From Microbaculum marinisediminis (GTDB taxonomy: Bacteria > Pseudomonadota > Alphaproteobacteria > Rhizobiales > Tepidamorphaceae), in the NCBI RefSeq assembly GCF_025397915.1, contig NZ_JALIDZ010000007.1, positions 62,001-126,000 on the forward strand: a stretch of DNA of 64,000 nt, read 5' to 3'. A program made the position numbers and the translations under genes. Position 1 is the stretch's first letter, and every line of letters starts with the position of its first letter. The notes beneath the pieces are model-generated. The model searched no databases and was not told the origin of the DNA. It saw only the letters and a program-made list of their open reading frames with translations. Positions 44,181 through 52,561 of this stretch are shown piece after piece.

Positions 44181-45368
44181 ATGGATGCGCGACCGCTCAT
44201 TCTCGGCGGCGATATCGTTCCCTTCCGCCGTTACAAGGATGGAACCGGACTGCGCGACTGGGTGCGCCGCGCGGTCGCCGGTGCCCTGACGGACGCGGCG
44301 ATCGAGGCAGGGGATATCGATGCGGTGATCACCGCTTCGGAGACCGACTTCCTCTCGCTGCAGCTGGTTCCCGGGCCGCAGCTGCTCGACGAGGTGGGCC
44401 TCGGCGGCCGGCCGGTGATGCGCGTGGAAAGCGGCGGGGCGAGCGGCGGCAACGCGCTGCGTGCGGCCGTGATGCACGTCATGTCCGGCCTTGCGCGGCG
44501 CGTCCTGGTGATTGGCTACGAGCACGCCGCCAGCCACCTGGCGGGCGATGACGTCCGCCTGCTCTACGGCCTTTCGTTCGACGCCGACCTGGAAGGCTGG
44601 GCGGGCGCCACCGCGACGATGCTCTATGCCCTCTCGATCCAGGATCATATGAACCGGTTCGGGACCACGGCCGAGCAGCTTGCCGCTGTCTCCGTCAAGA
44701 ACCACGGCAACGCGCGCTTCAATCCCTGGGCGCACAAGCCGATGGCGCTGGAGATCGCGGACGTCCTGGAGTCCGAGGTCGTCAACACGCCCTACCGACG
44801 GCTCGACTGCAGCCTCATCAGCGACGGGGCCGCGGCGCTCGTGCTGGCCCACCCGGACGCGGCGCCGGCGCGGTCGGACCGTCCGCGAAGCCGCATTCTC
44901 GCCAGCGCCTGCGCCTGCGACGCAGCGCGCCTCGGCGACCGGCCCGAGCCGGGTCTCTTCCGGGGCAAGGCCAACGCCGCGGCGGAGGCATACCGAATGG
45001 CGGGAATCCGCGAGCCCGCGCGCGAGATCGAGGTCGCGGAGCTATACGATTCCTACACCGGCGCCGAAGTCCAGGCGATCGAGGCCCTGGGTCTCTGTCC
45101 GGACGGCGAGGCCGGGTCTCGCCTGGTGGCGGGGGAGTTTTCCGCCGACGGTCGACTGCCGGTCAATCTCTCCGGCGGTCTGATCGGTCAAGGCGGCGCG
45201 CCGGGCGCGGTCGGCCTGGCCCAGGCGATCACCGTCGCGCGCCTGCTCGAAGGCCGGTACTGGCCCGAGTCGCAGAACGGCCGGCCCTACCGGCGCGGCC
45301 TTGTCGATTGTCATGCCGGGGTCGCCACGGTCAACGTCACCCATGTCCTCGAAAGGGTTGAGCCATGA
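44181..45368 (+). CDS. thiolase-like protein without the catalytic cysteine
   Basis: A 395-residue member of the thiolase/SCP-x superfamily. The nucleophile motif that normally reads ACASGG is GGASGG here, so the cysteine position is Gly86. The C-terminal GHP motif is also altered (GLIGQGGAPGAVGLAQ). The ELYDSYTGAEVQAIEALGLC segment is kept. Loss of the cysteine and histidine with a DUF35 partner encoded next (four-base overlap) is the pattern of Ltp2-type retro-aldolases rather than of claisen-condensing thiolases. An aldolase or other carbon-carbon lyase acting on a CoA ester is my inference. Confidence 0.85.
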   Translation: MDARPLILGGDIVPFRRYKDGTGLRDWVRRAVAGALTDAAIEAGDIDAVITASETDFLSLQLVPGPQLLDEVGLGGRPVMRVESGGASGGNALRAAVMHVMSGLARRVLVIGYEHAASHLAGDDVRLLYGLSFDADLEGWAGATATMLYALSIQDHMNRFGTTAEQLAAVSVKNHGNARFNPWAHKPMALEIADVLESEVVNTPYRRLDCSLISDGAAALVLAHPDAAPARSDRPRSRILASACACDAARLGDRPEPGLFRGKANAAAEAYRMAGIREPAREIEVAELYDSYTGAEVQAIEALGLCPDGEAGSRLVAGEFSADGRLPVNLSGGLIGQGGAPGAVGLAQAITVARLLEGRYWPESQNGRPYRRGLVDCHAGVATVNVTHVLERVEP

Positions 45369-45829
45369 GCGCCGACGCGGCCAGCCCGCTTTCTCAGGCC
45401 GCCGGCAACCTCGTCGTCGACCTGGGGCTTTCGCTGTCCTACCGGCACGGCTTCGGTGATCTGTCGCCGTTCTTCAAGGCCCTGCTGGAAGGCCGGGCAT
45501 TGGCAAGCCGTTGTCCGGCGTGCGGCGACGTCCGCTATCCGCCGCGTCTCGTCTGCCCCCGTGACGGGACGGCGACACAATGGCAGGCCCTGTCTGGCGA
45601 GGGCAGCCTGACGGCATTCACGATCGGGCGTTGCCGTTTGCCGCTTGGGCAAGATGAACGCGACCACATCTTCGGCGAGGTTGCGATGGATGGCGCGAGC
45701 AATCGCGTATTCGCCCGGATCGCGGCAGCGGCCGAGCAACTCCAGCCCGGCGTGCGCGTGCGCCTCGCGCCGCCCGCGGCGCCACCGCCGCCGCATCCGA
45801 TCCAAGCCCTGATCTTCATTCCGATCTGA
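45365..45829 (+). CDS. DUF35 OB-fold zinc-ribbon protein
   Basis: A 154-residue DUF35 protein: a rubredoxin-like zinc ribbon with CPACGDVRYPPRLVCPRDG (second pair incomplete, Cys then Arg-Asp in place of a second CxxC) followed by an OB-fold. DUF35 proteins bind CoA esters and pair with thiolase-like enzymes; the ATG overlaps the stop of the thiolase-like gene, so they are made as partners. The missing fourth ligand suggests weak or absent zinc binding. Confidence 0.88.
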   Translation: MSADAASPLSQAAGNLVVDLGLSLSYRHGFGDLSPFFKALLEGRALASRCPACGDVRYPPRLVCPRDGTATQWQALSGEGSLTAFTIGRCRLPLGQDERDHIFGEVAMDGASNRVFARIAAAAEQLQPGVRVRLAPPAAPPPPHPIQALIFIPI

Positions 45830-45839
45830 TGGGAAATCC

Positions 45840-47504
45840 ATGACCGACATCCGTAGTTTTTATGCCGACGTTGCGGCGTGTTCGAATCTCCGTTGGGATG
45901 AAGCGGAAGGGCGATACGTCATCGCCATTCCGGAAAAGGCGAACATCGCGGCCGACACCATCGGTCGGCACGCCCAGGGGGCGGCACGCGACAAGATCGC
46001 GCTGATCTACGAACACGAGGACGGGTGCGTCGAGGAGCTGAGCTTCGCCGATCTCGATACGCGCGCGAACCGCCTGGCGGTGGCGCTGCGTCGCCTCGGA
46101 GTCGGCAAGGGCGACCCTGTGGCGGTCCACACCGGCCAGCGGCCGGAAACCGCGATCGCGCACATGGCGATCTACAAGCTCGGCGCCGTGGTGCTGACCC
46201 TGTCGCAGCTCTACGGGCCCGATACCCTCGGACACGTGCTGACGCACTCCGGCGCGCGCGTGATCCTCACCGAGACGGCGTCATGGTCGCGCCTCGGTCT
46301 CGATCCCTTCGCCACCGGGCAGCTGGAGCATGTCATCGCCATCGACGAGGCCGGACCGGGAATGCTGGCCTATGCCGATTGCCTGCCGGAAGACGATGGC
46401 GGCTTCCGGCCGGTCGAGACGGCCGCCGACGATCCGGCATTGCTGATGTACACCTCCGGATCGACGGGCCTGCCCAAGGGATTGCTGCATAGCCACCGGG
46501 TGCTGCATGCCTACCTGCCGACCGTGGCGATGTTCTACGACCTGGAACTCGATCATCCCGATGCACGCTTCTGGAGCCCGGCCGACTGGGCCTGGGTGGG
46601 CGGGCTTCTGGACCTCGTGCTGCCGGCGTGGCTGGCCGGCCAGACCGTGGTGGCCAGTCAGCACCGCTTCGATGCCGAATGGAGCTTCGACTTCATGGCG
46701 CGGCATCGCATCACGCACAGTTTCATGACCCCGACGGCGCTGAAGCGTCTCGCGGAAACCGCGAAACCGCGCGAACGCTGGGATCTGGCCCTGCGCGTCG
46801 TCTGCACCGGCGGCGAAAGCCTGCCGGGCGAGATCGTGCGCTGGGCGGAACGCGAGCTCGGCATCACCTGCAACGAGTTCTATGGCCTGACCGAGTTCAA
46901 CCATCTGGTCGGCAACTGCCGCAGGCTCTACGAGATCAAGCCGGGATCGATGGGGCGGGCCTATCCGGGCCGGGTGGTCGCGGTGATCGACGACCAGGGC
47001 AACCCGGTGCCGGACGGCGAGGTCGGCGAAATCGCGGCGCGCGACGACGATGCAACGCTGTTCCTCGGCTATTGGGGCGACCTGGGCGTTCCGGAGCGGC
47101 TGCGGGTCGGGCGCTGGCTGCGCACGGGCGACCTCGCCCGGCGGGATGGCGAGGGCTACTTCTGGTATCAGGGCCGCAACGACGACCTGATCAAGAGCGC
47201 GGGCTACCGCATCGGCCCGGCCGAAGTCGAAGACACGCTGCTGCGTCATCCCAGGGTCGTCGAGGCGGCGGTGATCGGCAAGCCCGATCCGGATCGCGGT
47301 GCCATCGTCATGGCCTACGTCAAGCTGGCCGACGGGGCGGAAGGCTCGGACGAGATCAAGCGGGAGCTTCAGGCCTTCGTGAAGACCAATCTCGCCGCCT
47401 ACAAGTACCCGCGCGAGATCGCCTTCGTGTCCGCCTTTCCTCTGACCAGTTCCGGCAAGATCCGCCGCAACGAACTGCGCCGCCTGGCAACGCAGGACGC
47501 ATGA
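45840..47504 (+). CDS. second AMP-forming acyl-CoA synthetase
   Basis: A 554-residue adenylate-forming ligase, clearly paralogous to the enzyme at 39444. Matching blocks include LMYTSGSTGLPKGLLHSHRV, NEFYGLTEFNHLVGNCRRLY, PGSMGRAYPG and the final TSSGKIRRNELRR with the catalytic lysine. The N-terminal third differs more. It may take a downstream acid released by the thiolase-like lyase, or extend substrate range; the sequence alone cannot decide. It overlaps the MFS gene by four bases. Confidence 0.92.
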   Translation: MTDIRSFYADVAACSNLRWDEAEGRYVIAIPEKANIAADTIGRHAQGAARDKIALIYEHEDGCVEELSFADLDTRANRLAVALRRLGVGKGDPVAVHTGQRPETAIAHMAIYKLGAVVLTLSQLYGPDTLGHVLTHSGARVILTETASWSRLGLDPFATGQLEHVIAIDEAGPGMLAYADCLPEDDGGFRPVETAADDPALLMYTSGSTGLPKGLLHSHRVLHAYLPTVAMFYDLELDHPDARFWSPADWAWVGGLLDLVLPAWLAGQTVVASQHRFDAEWSFDFMARHRITHSFMTPTALKRLAETAKPRERWDLALRVVCTGGESLPGEIVRWAERELGITCNEFYGLTEFNHLVGNCRRLYEIKPGSMGRAYPGRVVAVIDDQGNPVPDGEVGEIAARDDDATLFLGYWGDLGVPERLRVGRWLRTGDLARRDGEGYFWYQGRNDDLIKSAGYRIGPAEVEDTLLRHPRVVEAAVIGKPDPDRGAIVMAYVKLADGAEGSDEIKRELQAFVKTNLAAYKYPREIAFVSAFPLTSSGKIRRNELRRLATQDA

Positions 47505-48688
47505 GCCCGGCGGTTCGGCGCGGGCCCTGGGGGGCGGTCGGACTGGCAGCCCTGCAGGTACTGGGGCTTGGGTCGCTCTATGCCTGGAGCGTGCTGATCG
47601 GGCCGGTCCAGGCGCGTTTCGGCGTCGGCCGGACCGAAACCGGGCTGGTGTTCGCGCTGGCCATGGCGGTCTTTACCGTGGCGGTTCTGCTCGGCCCGCG
47701 TTGCATCGCCGGTCGCCGCCCGCCGTATGTCGGCGCGTTCGCCTGTGTCGCCGGTGCGGCCGGTCTCGGGTCGGCGGCCCTGGCGCCGACCTTTCCACTG
47801 TTCCTGATGGCGTATGCCGGACTCTTCGCCGCGGCGAGCGGGCTCGGATATGCCGCCGGACTCCAGATCGCCGCCGGTAGCGGTTTGGCCAGGACGGGCC
47901 TGGCCACCGGCGTGGTGGTCGCAAGTTACGCCCTGGGTGCGGTGACGCTCGGCCCGGCGATGAGCGTCCTGGGCGATGCGTTCGGCCTGGCCGTGGCACT
48001 CGCCCTGCCGGCTTGCATGCTTGTCGTGATCGCCGGGGGCACCGCCGCCCTGGGCGCGTTGGCGCCAGCCACGACGACGCCAAAGGGCCCAATTTCCCGG
48101 GAGCGGGATGTAGCGGGTGCGCTGGGGCGCGAATTGCCATCACCGCCCGCCGGCCTGATTGCCCTGCTCTGGTTCGCCTTCGGCTGTGGCGCCGCCGGTG
48201 GCCTGATGGCGATCGGCCATGCCGCCGGCATTGTCGCGGCGGCCGGCGGAACCGCCGCCGTGGGCGGTCTGGCGGCTGCCGTCATCGCAACCGGCAATGC
48301 CTCCGGGCGTCTCGCCTGCGGCCCGATCGCCGACCGCTTCGGTCCGCGGCCGGTCCTGGTGGCGGCGGCGTTCGGCGCGGCCGCCGCGATCGGCGTGATG
48401 GCCTCGGTCTCCGATGTCGCGGTGCTTCTGGTCTCGCTCGGCGTGATCGGGGTGAGCTACGGCATGATGGCGACCGGCTATCCGGTCGCCGTGCAGCGGT
48501 TCTTCGGCGCCGCGCGCTTCGGCGTCGTGTACGGGCGGGTCTTCACCGCCTGGGGGCTCGCGGGCCTGACCGCGCCCTGGCTCGCCGGTTGGATATTCGA
48601 CCGAAACGACGATTATCGACCGGCCCTCGTGATCGCTTCGGCCGCTGCGTGTCTCTCCGCCCTGGCCGCGTCACGGATTCCCCGGTAA
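47501..48688 (+). CDS. MFS transporter (oxalate/formate antiporter-like)
   Basis: A 395-residue major facilitator protein with about 12 hydrophobic segments. The start LQVLGLGSLYAWSVLIGPVQ and the loop FGVGRTETGLVFALAM fit the OFA (oxalate:formate antiporter-like) family, which carries small carboxylates. A basic/acidic loop (ISRERDVAGALGRELPSP) splits the two halves. It closes the catabolic operon and may export a product or import a second acid. Confidence 0.87.
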   Translation: MSPAVRRGPWGAVGLAALQVLGLGSLYAWSVLIGPVQARFGVGRTETGLVFALAMAVFTVAVLLGPRCIAGRRPPYVGAFACVAGAAGLGSAALAPTFPLFLMAYAGLFAAASGLGYAAGLQIAAGSGLARTGLATGVVVASYALGAVTLGPAMSVLGDAFGLAVALALPACMLVVIAGGTAALGALAPATTTPKGPISRERDVAGALGRELPSPPAGLIALLWFAFGCGAAGGLMAIGHAAGIVAAAGGTAAVGGLAAAVIATGNASGRLACGPIADRFGPRPVLVAAAFGAAAAIGVMASVSDVAVLLVSLGVIGVSYGMMATGYPVAVQRFFGAARFGVVYGRVFTAWGLAGLTAPWLAGWIFDRNDDYRPALVIASAAACLSALAASRIPR

Positions 48689-48754
48689 CCGGAGAACCCG
48701 CCGGGACCCGGCCGGGATCCGGGTGGTCGCGGCGACCATGTCCGCCGCGAACGC

Positions 48755-49654
48755 TCATTCACCGGTTTCACGGTCCAGCAGGTAGGTCGCGATCGCGTTC
48801 AGATCGTCATCCGTGAGGAACGACGTGCTGTCGCGAACGACCTCGCCCATGGTTCCGCCCAGCGCGTCGCCGTCCGGTGTCACACCCAGTTTCAGGCCGG
48901 TGACGATGGCATCCGCGTCCCAGCCCGCTTCGGAAAGGGCCGTCGGCGTGATCGGAGGGGAGCGGTCGCCGCCCGGAAGGTCGCGGCTGCCCGCGTAGGC
49001 CTCGCTCGTGACCAGCCCTCCGAGCAGGTTTCGGGGGGTGTGGCACGCGGCGCAGTGTCCGGGCCCGCGAACCAGGAAAGCCCCGCGGTTCCATTCGGCG
49101 CTGCGCGACGGGTCGGGCGCAAAGCGGCGTGGCTCTAGATGCCAGGCCCGCCAGAGTTTCAGGCCCGGCCGGAAGCTGAATGGAAAAGCGATTGCCTGGG
49201 GGGGAGCGGGCCGTGCGACCGGCGCGACGGTTTGGAAGGCGGCGTAGAGGTCGGCCACGTCCTGGTCGGAGAGATTTGCGTAGAATTCGTACGGGAACGC
49301 GGGATAGTACGGACGGCCGTCCGGCGAAACCCCGCGACGAACGGCGGTGGCGAAGTCGCCGAGCGACCAGCTACCGATCCCATGCTCCTTGTCGGTCGTG
49401 ATGTTCGGGGCGCGGAACGCCCCGAAACTGGTCTTGATCGCCGGCCCGCCGGCCAGCGGCGGGCCGCCGTTCGCGAAATCGGTGTGGCAGCCGATGCATC
49501 CCGACGCGCGGGCCAGATAGGCCCCGCGGGTTGGATCGCCGACGACGGTCCCGTCGATCGCCGGTCCACGATCCAATGGCCAGGCGAGAAGGGCCGCGAG
49601 CCCGGCGCCACCGGCCAGGACAAGCGTACCCACAGCAACAATGATGCGGCGCAT
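48755..49654 (-). CDS. diheme cytochrome c
   Basis: A 299-residue exported or membrane-anchored protein with an N-terminal hydrophobic segment (about 5-25) and two heme sites: CIGCH (in ASGCIGCHTDFANGGPPLAG) and CAACH (in GHCAACHTPRNLLGG). It looks like the cytochrome subunit of periplasmic dehydrogenases (NITTDKEHGIGSWSLGDF is a usual stretch). It lies three bases after the cytochrome c' gene within the copper block. The catalytic partner is not in the window. Confidence 0.9.
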   Translation of the reverse strand: MRRIIVAVGTLVLAGGAGLAALLAWPLDRGPAIDGTVVGDPTRGAYLARASGCIGCHTDFANGGPPLAGGPAIKTSFGAFRAPNITTDKEHGIGSWSLGDFATAVRRGVSPDGRPYYPAFPYEFYANLSDQDVADLYAAFQTVAPVARPAPPQAIAFPFSFRPGLKLWRAWHLEPRRFAPDPSRSAEWNRGAFLVRGPGHCAACHTPRNLLGGLVTSEAYAGSRDLPGGDRSPPITPTALSEAGWDADAIVTGLKLGVTPDGDALGGTMGEVVRDSTSFLTDDDLNAIATYLLDRETGE

Positions 49655-49657
49655 TGT

Positions 49658-50284
49658 TCAGTTCTTCTCGGCCCGGAAGCGCGTGTGGCAGGACGAGCAC
49701 GTCTGGGTGATCATCCCGAAAACCATGCCGGGCGGCATCTGGCCAAGGTCTTCCGCGGCGTGCTGCGGCATGGCGCCGGTCGCCCCCCCGGAACCCATCA
49801 TGCCCTGACCCATCATTCTTTGGCCCATCATGTCTTGACCGGAGCCGCCCATCATCGTGCCCTGCTGGCCCATCATGCCCGCGCCTCCGGGCATGGCATC
49901 GCGCGGATTGTCGGCCGCCGCCGCAAGCCCGGCACCGAAGGTTTCGAGCTGATCGGCCAGGGCCTGGAATGTTTGCCAATCGGTCCAGATTTCGGGCTTT
50001 GCCTCGGACGGCGGGTCGAAGGTGCCTTCCGGGAAGAGGGCCGTCATGGTGGCCCCGCCGTGGTCCTTGACGGTATTGGCCAGGGTCCGGACTTTGGCCG
50101 GGTCGTAGGGTGCCTTGCCGGTGAACATGGGGGTCAACTGCTTCATTGCGTCGCTGAGCATCTTCATGTGGCCCATGCGTTCTCCAACGATGCCCGTCGC
50201 TCCGGAATGGGCGAACACGCTCGCGGACACGGCGGCGCCGGCTACGATGACCCCCGCGAAAATTGCGGTCTTGTAGAGCTTCAT
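49658..50284 (-). CDS. cytochrome c'-like protein with methionine-rich insertion
   Basis: A 208-residue exported class II cytochrome c: signal peptide (about 1-25), helical bundle segments (ERMGHMKMLSDAMKQLTPMF, LADQLETFGAGLAAAAD) and the heme site CSSCH eight residues from the C-terminus, as usual for cytochrome c'. Between the third and fourth helices is an inserted stretch (about residues 134-172) rich in Met and Gly, with repeats such as MMGQ and MMGSGG. Met-rich loops of this kind bind Cu(I). The surrounding copper genes support that. AGGAGGAG precedes the ATG. Confidence 0.88.
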   Translation of the reverse strand: MKLYKTAIFAGVIVAGAAVSASVFAHSGATGIVGERMGHMKMLSDAMKQLTPMFTGKAPYDPAKVRTLANTVKDHGGATMTALFPEGTFDPPSEAKPEIWTDWQTFQALADQLETFGAGLAAAADNPRDAMPGGAGMMGQQGTMMGGSGQDMMGQRMMGQGMMGSGGATGAMPQHAAEDLGQMPPGMVFGMITQTCSSCHTRFRAEKN

Positions 50285-50344
50285 CTGCGCTCCTCCTGAT
50301 TTGCGCTATCGATCCTGGATGGGTAGCCCTGCGCTACCCTGGGA

Positions 50345-50725
50345 TCAGGCGCGTGGAGGAGGTGTGTCCACCGGGGCGAAGACGCCGGTGTAGCGCTGGT
50401 CGGCCATGGAATTGATGTTCGCCGACAAAGCGACCGGGGTGGCAAAGACGGTCGGCATCGCGGAAACGCCGGCCTGCGCGCAGTGGCTTGTCGATACTTC
50501 GGAATAAGGTATGGACGAACCGCCGCCCGGCTCGGAACCGCATGTGTCGGCCGCTACCGGGCAGTGCCCGGAAGCGATCGTGCCCGCCTCCGCGTGGTCC
50601 GTCGCCTGGTCATGCGACGCCCATTCGTGCGCCTGCGCTGAGCCGGCAAAGACGACGATCGCGAGCGTCAGCAGCCCTGCAAGGGTCGGGGCGCGGAACC
50701 ACGGAAATGCGGTGTGTCGTGCCAT
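50345..50725 (-). CDS. small exported protein, copper-locus hypothetical
   Basis: A 126-residue protein with a signal peptide ending GSAQA near residue 33. The mature part is short, with His-rich HEWASHDQATDHAEAG and three cysteines (SGHCPVAADTCGSE and STSHCAQAG), all possible metal ligands. No family recognised. It is divergent in sequence from neighbours but in the same orientation as the copper genes, upstream of the cytochrome c' gene. Copper binding is inferred from composition and place. Confidence 0.6.
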   Translation of the reverse strand: MARHTAFPWFRAPTLAGLLTLAIVVFAGSAQAHEWASHDQATDHAEAGTIASGHCPVAADTCGSEPGGGSSIPYSEVSTSHCAQAGVSAMPTVFATPVALSANINSMADQRYTGVFAPVDTPPPRA

Positions 50726-50854
50726 CTGCCTTCGATAACGAACGGGCGGACGATTATCAACGTGCACCCCCGAGACGTCACTGTATCGTGAAGTGAGGCG
50801 AAAAATTGATAGGCGACTAATCCGGCGGCGGCGCGCCGCCGCCGGGAGGCGTCG

Positions 50855-51160
50855 TCACTCCTTCTCGATCTCGATCACGGTCAGGTCGCCCCGGATCCGG
50901 TCGGCCCGGAACTGGATCTGATCGCCGACAGCGACGGTTTCGATCATCGCCGGATCGGCGACCTTGAACACCATCATCATCGGGTGGTCCATGCCGATAT
51001 GCGGCATTGCGCCGTGGCGGATCGTCAGCTTGTTCTGGGCATCGTCGATCTTGGTGATCTCACCTTTCACCATCGGGATGTCCTGCGCGAGGGCGGGGGC
51101 GACAGCGAACTGGGCCGTCAGGCCCAGCAGTGCGGCGGCGAGGGTTGCGGGCATACGCAT
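50855..51160 (-). CDS. CusF-like copper-binding periplasmic protein
   Basis: A 101-residue exported protein of the CusF family: signal peptide (1-25, APALAQ) and a small beta-barrel with GEITKIDDAQNKLTIRHG, IGMDHPMMMVFKV and VAVGDQIQFRADR. The Met and His residues around DHPMMM are the expected Cu(I) ligands. CusF normally hands copper to a CusCBA pump; only a TolC-like component is present here. AAAAGGAG precedes the ATG. It follows the multicopper oxidase gene by six bases. Confidence 0.9.
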   Translation of the reverse strand: MRMPATLAAALLGLTAQFAVAPALAQDIPMVKGEITKIDDAQNKLTIRHGAMPHIGMDHPMMMVFKVADPAMIETVAVGDQIQFRADRIRGDLTVIEIEKE

Positions 51161-51166
51161 TTTTGA

Positions 51167-52540
51167 TCAGCTCCTTTTGTGGTGATCGTCGTGGCTGGAT
51201 TTTGGTGTCGGCTCCGAAGCGCCAGGCGCCTGAGCGGCATCGGGCGTGTCTCCGGTCCACTCGTAGGCGACCGTGCCGGGGGGGTGGTCGAAGTCGCCGG
51301 GGTCGGAATAGTCGCCGGCGGCAAGCCCCTCCCGCACCTTCATGACCGAAAACATCCCGCCCATCTCTATCGGTCCGAACTGCCCCCAGCCGGCCATCAT
51401 CGGCAGGGTGTTGTCGGGGAGTGGCATCGACATTTCGGCCATCTCGCCCATCCCCGTCGCGCCCATGGGCATGTAGTCCGGAACCAGTTTGCGGATCTGC
51501 TCGGTCGTCAGACGCTTGTCGGCACCGATGAACGTTTTGACGTCATGGCCCATCGCATTCATGGTGTGATGCGACTTGTGGCAGTGGATCGCCCAGTCGC
51601 CTTCGTGGACCGCGTCGAACTCGTAGGCCCGCATCGCGCCGACCGGGATGTCGATCGAGACCTCCGACCATCGCGCTTCCGGCGCAACCCATCCGCCGTC
51701 CGTTCCCGTCACGGCGAAATCGTAGCCGTGCATATGAATCGGATGGTTTGTCATGGTGAGGTTGCCGACGCGAACGCGGACCCTGTCGCCCTTTGCCGCC
51801 ACCAGCGGATCGATGCCGGGGAAGAGGCGGCTGTTCCAGCACCACAGATTGAAATCCGTCATCGTCATGATGCGCGGCACGCGCGCACCGGGGTCGATGT
51901 CGAAGGCGTTCAGCAGGAACACGAAGTCGCGATCGACGCGGTGCTGCTGCGGGTCTCTGGGATGGACCACGAAGAAGCCCATCATGCCCATCGCCATCTG
52001 CACCATCTCGTCGGAATGCGGGTGGTACATGAAGGTGCCCGACTTCGCGAGCTGCCATTCATAGACGTAGGTCTTGCCCGAGGGGATGTGCGGTTGCGTC
52101 AGCCCGCCGACCCCGTCCATGCCGCACGGCAGGATCTGTCCGTGCCAGTGGATCGTCGTCTTCTCCGGCAGCTTGTTGGTGACGAAGATGCGCACCTTGT
52201 CGCCTTCCACCGCCTCGATCGTCGGACCGGGCGACTGGCCGTTGTAGCCCCAGAGGTTGGCCGTCATGCCTTCGGCCATCTCGCGTTCGACCGGCTCCGC
52301 GACGAGATGGAACTCCTTCCAGTCGCCGTTCATCCGCCATGGCAGGGTCCAGCCGTTCAGCGTGACGACAGGGTTGTAGTCCGGGCCTGACGTTGGATGC
52401 AGCGGCGGCTGCATCGTCGCCTCTGTCATTACCGGCGCTTCGGGCAGTCCGCGCGAAAGCGCCGGTGCCGCGATGGCGGTCATGCCCAGCGATCCAACGG
52501 CGCTCCCGAGGAAGCCGCGACGTGTGATCGTATCGTTCAT
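51167..52540 (-). CDS. multicopper oxidase (CopA/CueO-like)
   Basis: A 457-residue Tat-exported copper oxidase (TRRGFLGSAVGSLGMTAIAA) that likely oxidises Cu(I) in the periplasm. All four copper-ligand motifs are present: IHWHGQILP, GTFMYHPHSDEM, HPIHMHGYDF and IHCHKSHHTMNAMGH. The last supplies the type 1 Cys and Met ligands. The domain order is that of a three-cupredoxin oxidase, with a Met-rich region near the end (GATGMGEMAEMSMPLP) where copper may bind. It is in one run with the TolC-like and CusF-like genes. Confidence 0.94.
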   Translation of the reverse strand: MNDTITRRGFLGSAVGSLGMTAIAAPALSRGLPEAPVMTEATMQPPLHPTSGPDYNPVVTLNGWTLPWRMNGDWKEFHLVAEPVEREMAEGMTANLWGYNGQSPGPTIEAVEGDKVRIFVTNKLPEKTTIHWHGQILPCGMDGVGGLTQPHIPSGKTYVYEWQLAKSGTFMYHPHSDEMVQMAMGMMGFFVVHPRDPQQHRVDRDFVFLLNAFDIDPGARVPRIMTMTDFNLWCWNSRLFPGIDPLVAAKGDRVRVRVGNLTMTNHPIHMHGYDFAVTGTDGGWVAPEARWSEVSIDIPVGAMRAYEFDAVHEGDWAIHCHKSHHTMNAMGHDVKTFIGADKRLTTEQIRKLVPDYMPMGATGMGEMAEMSMPLPDNTLPMMAGWGQFGPIEMGGMFSVMKVREGLAAGDYSDPGDFDHPPGTVAYEWTGDTPDAAQAPGASEPTPKSSHDDHHKRS

Positions 52541-52561
52541 GATGCGTCCTCCTGCGTGTGC

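Noticed and set aside
48689-48754. Terminator after the MFS gene
   Set aside because: Several short GC inverted repeats exist, but none has a long stem with a T run.
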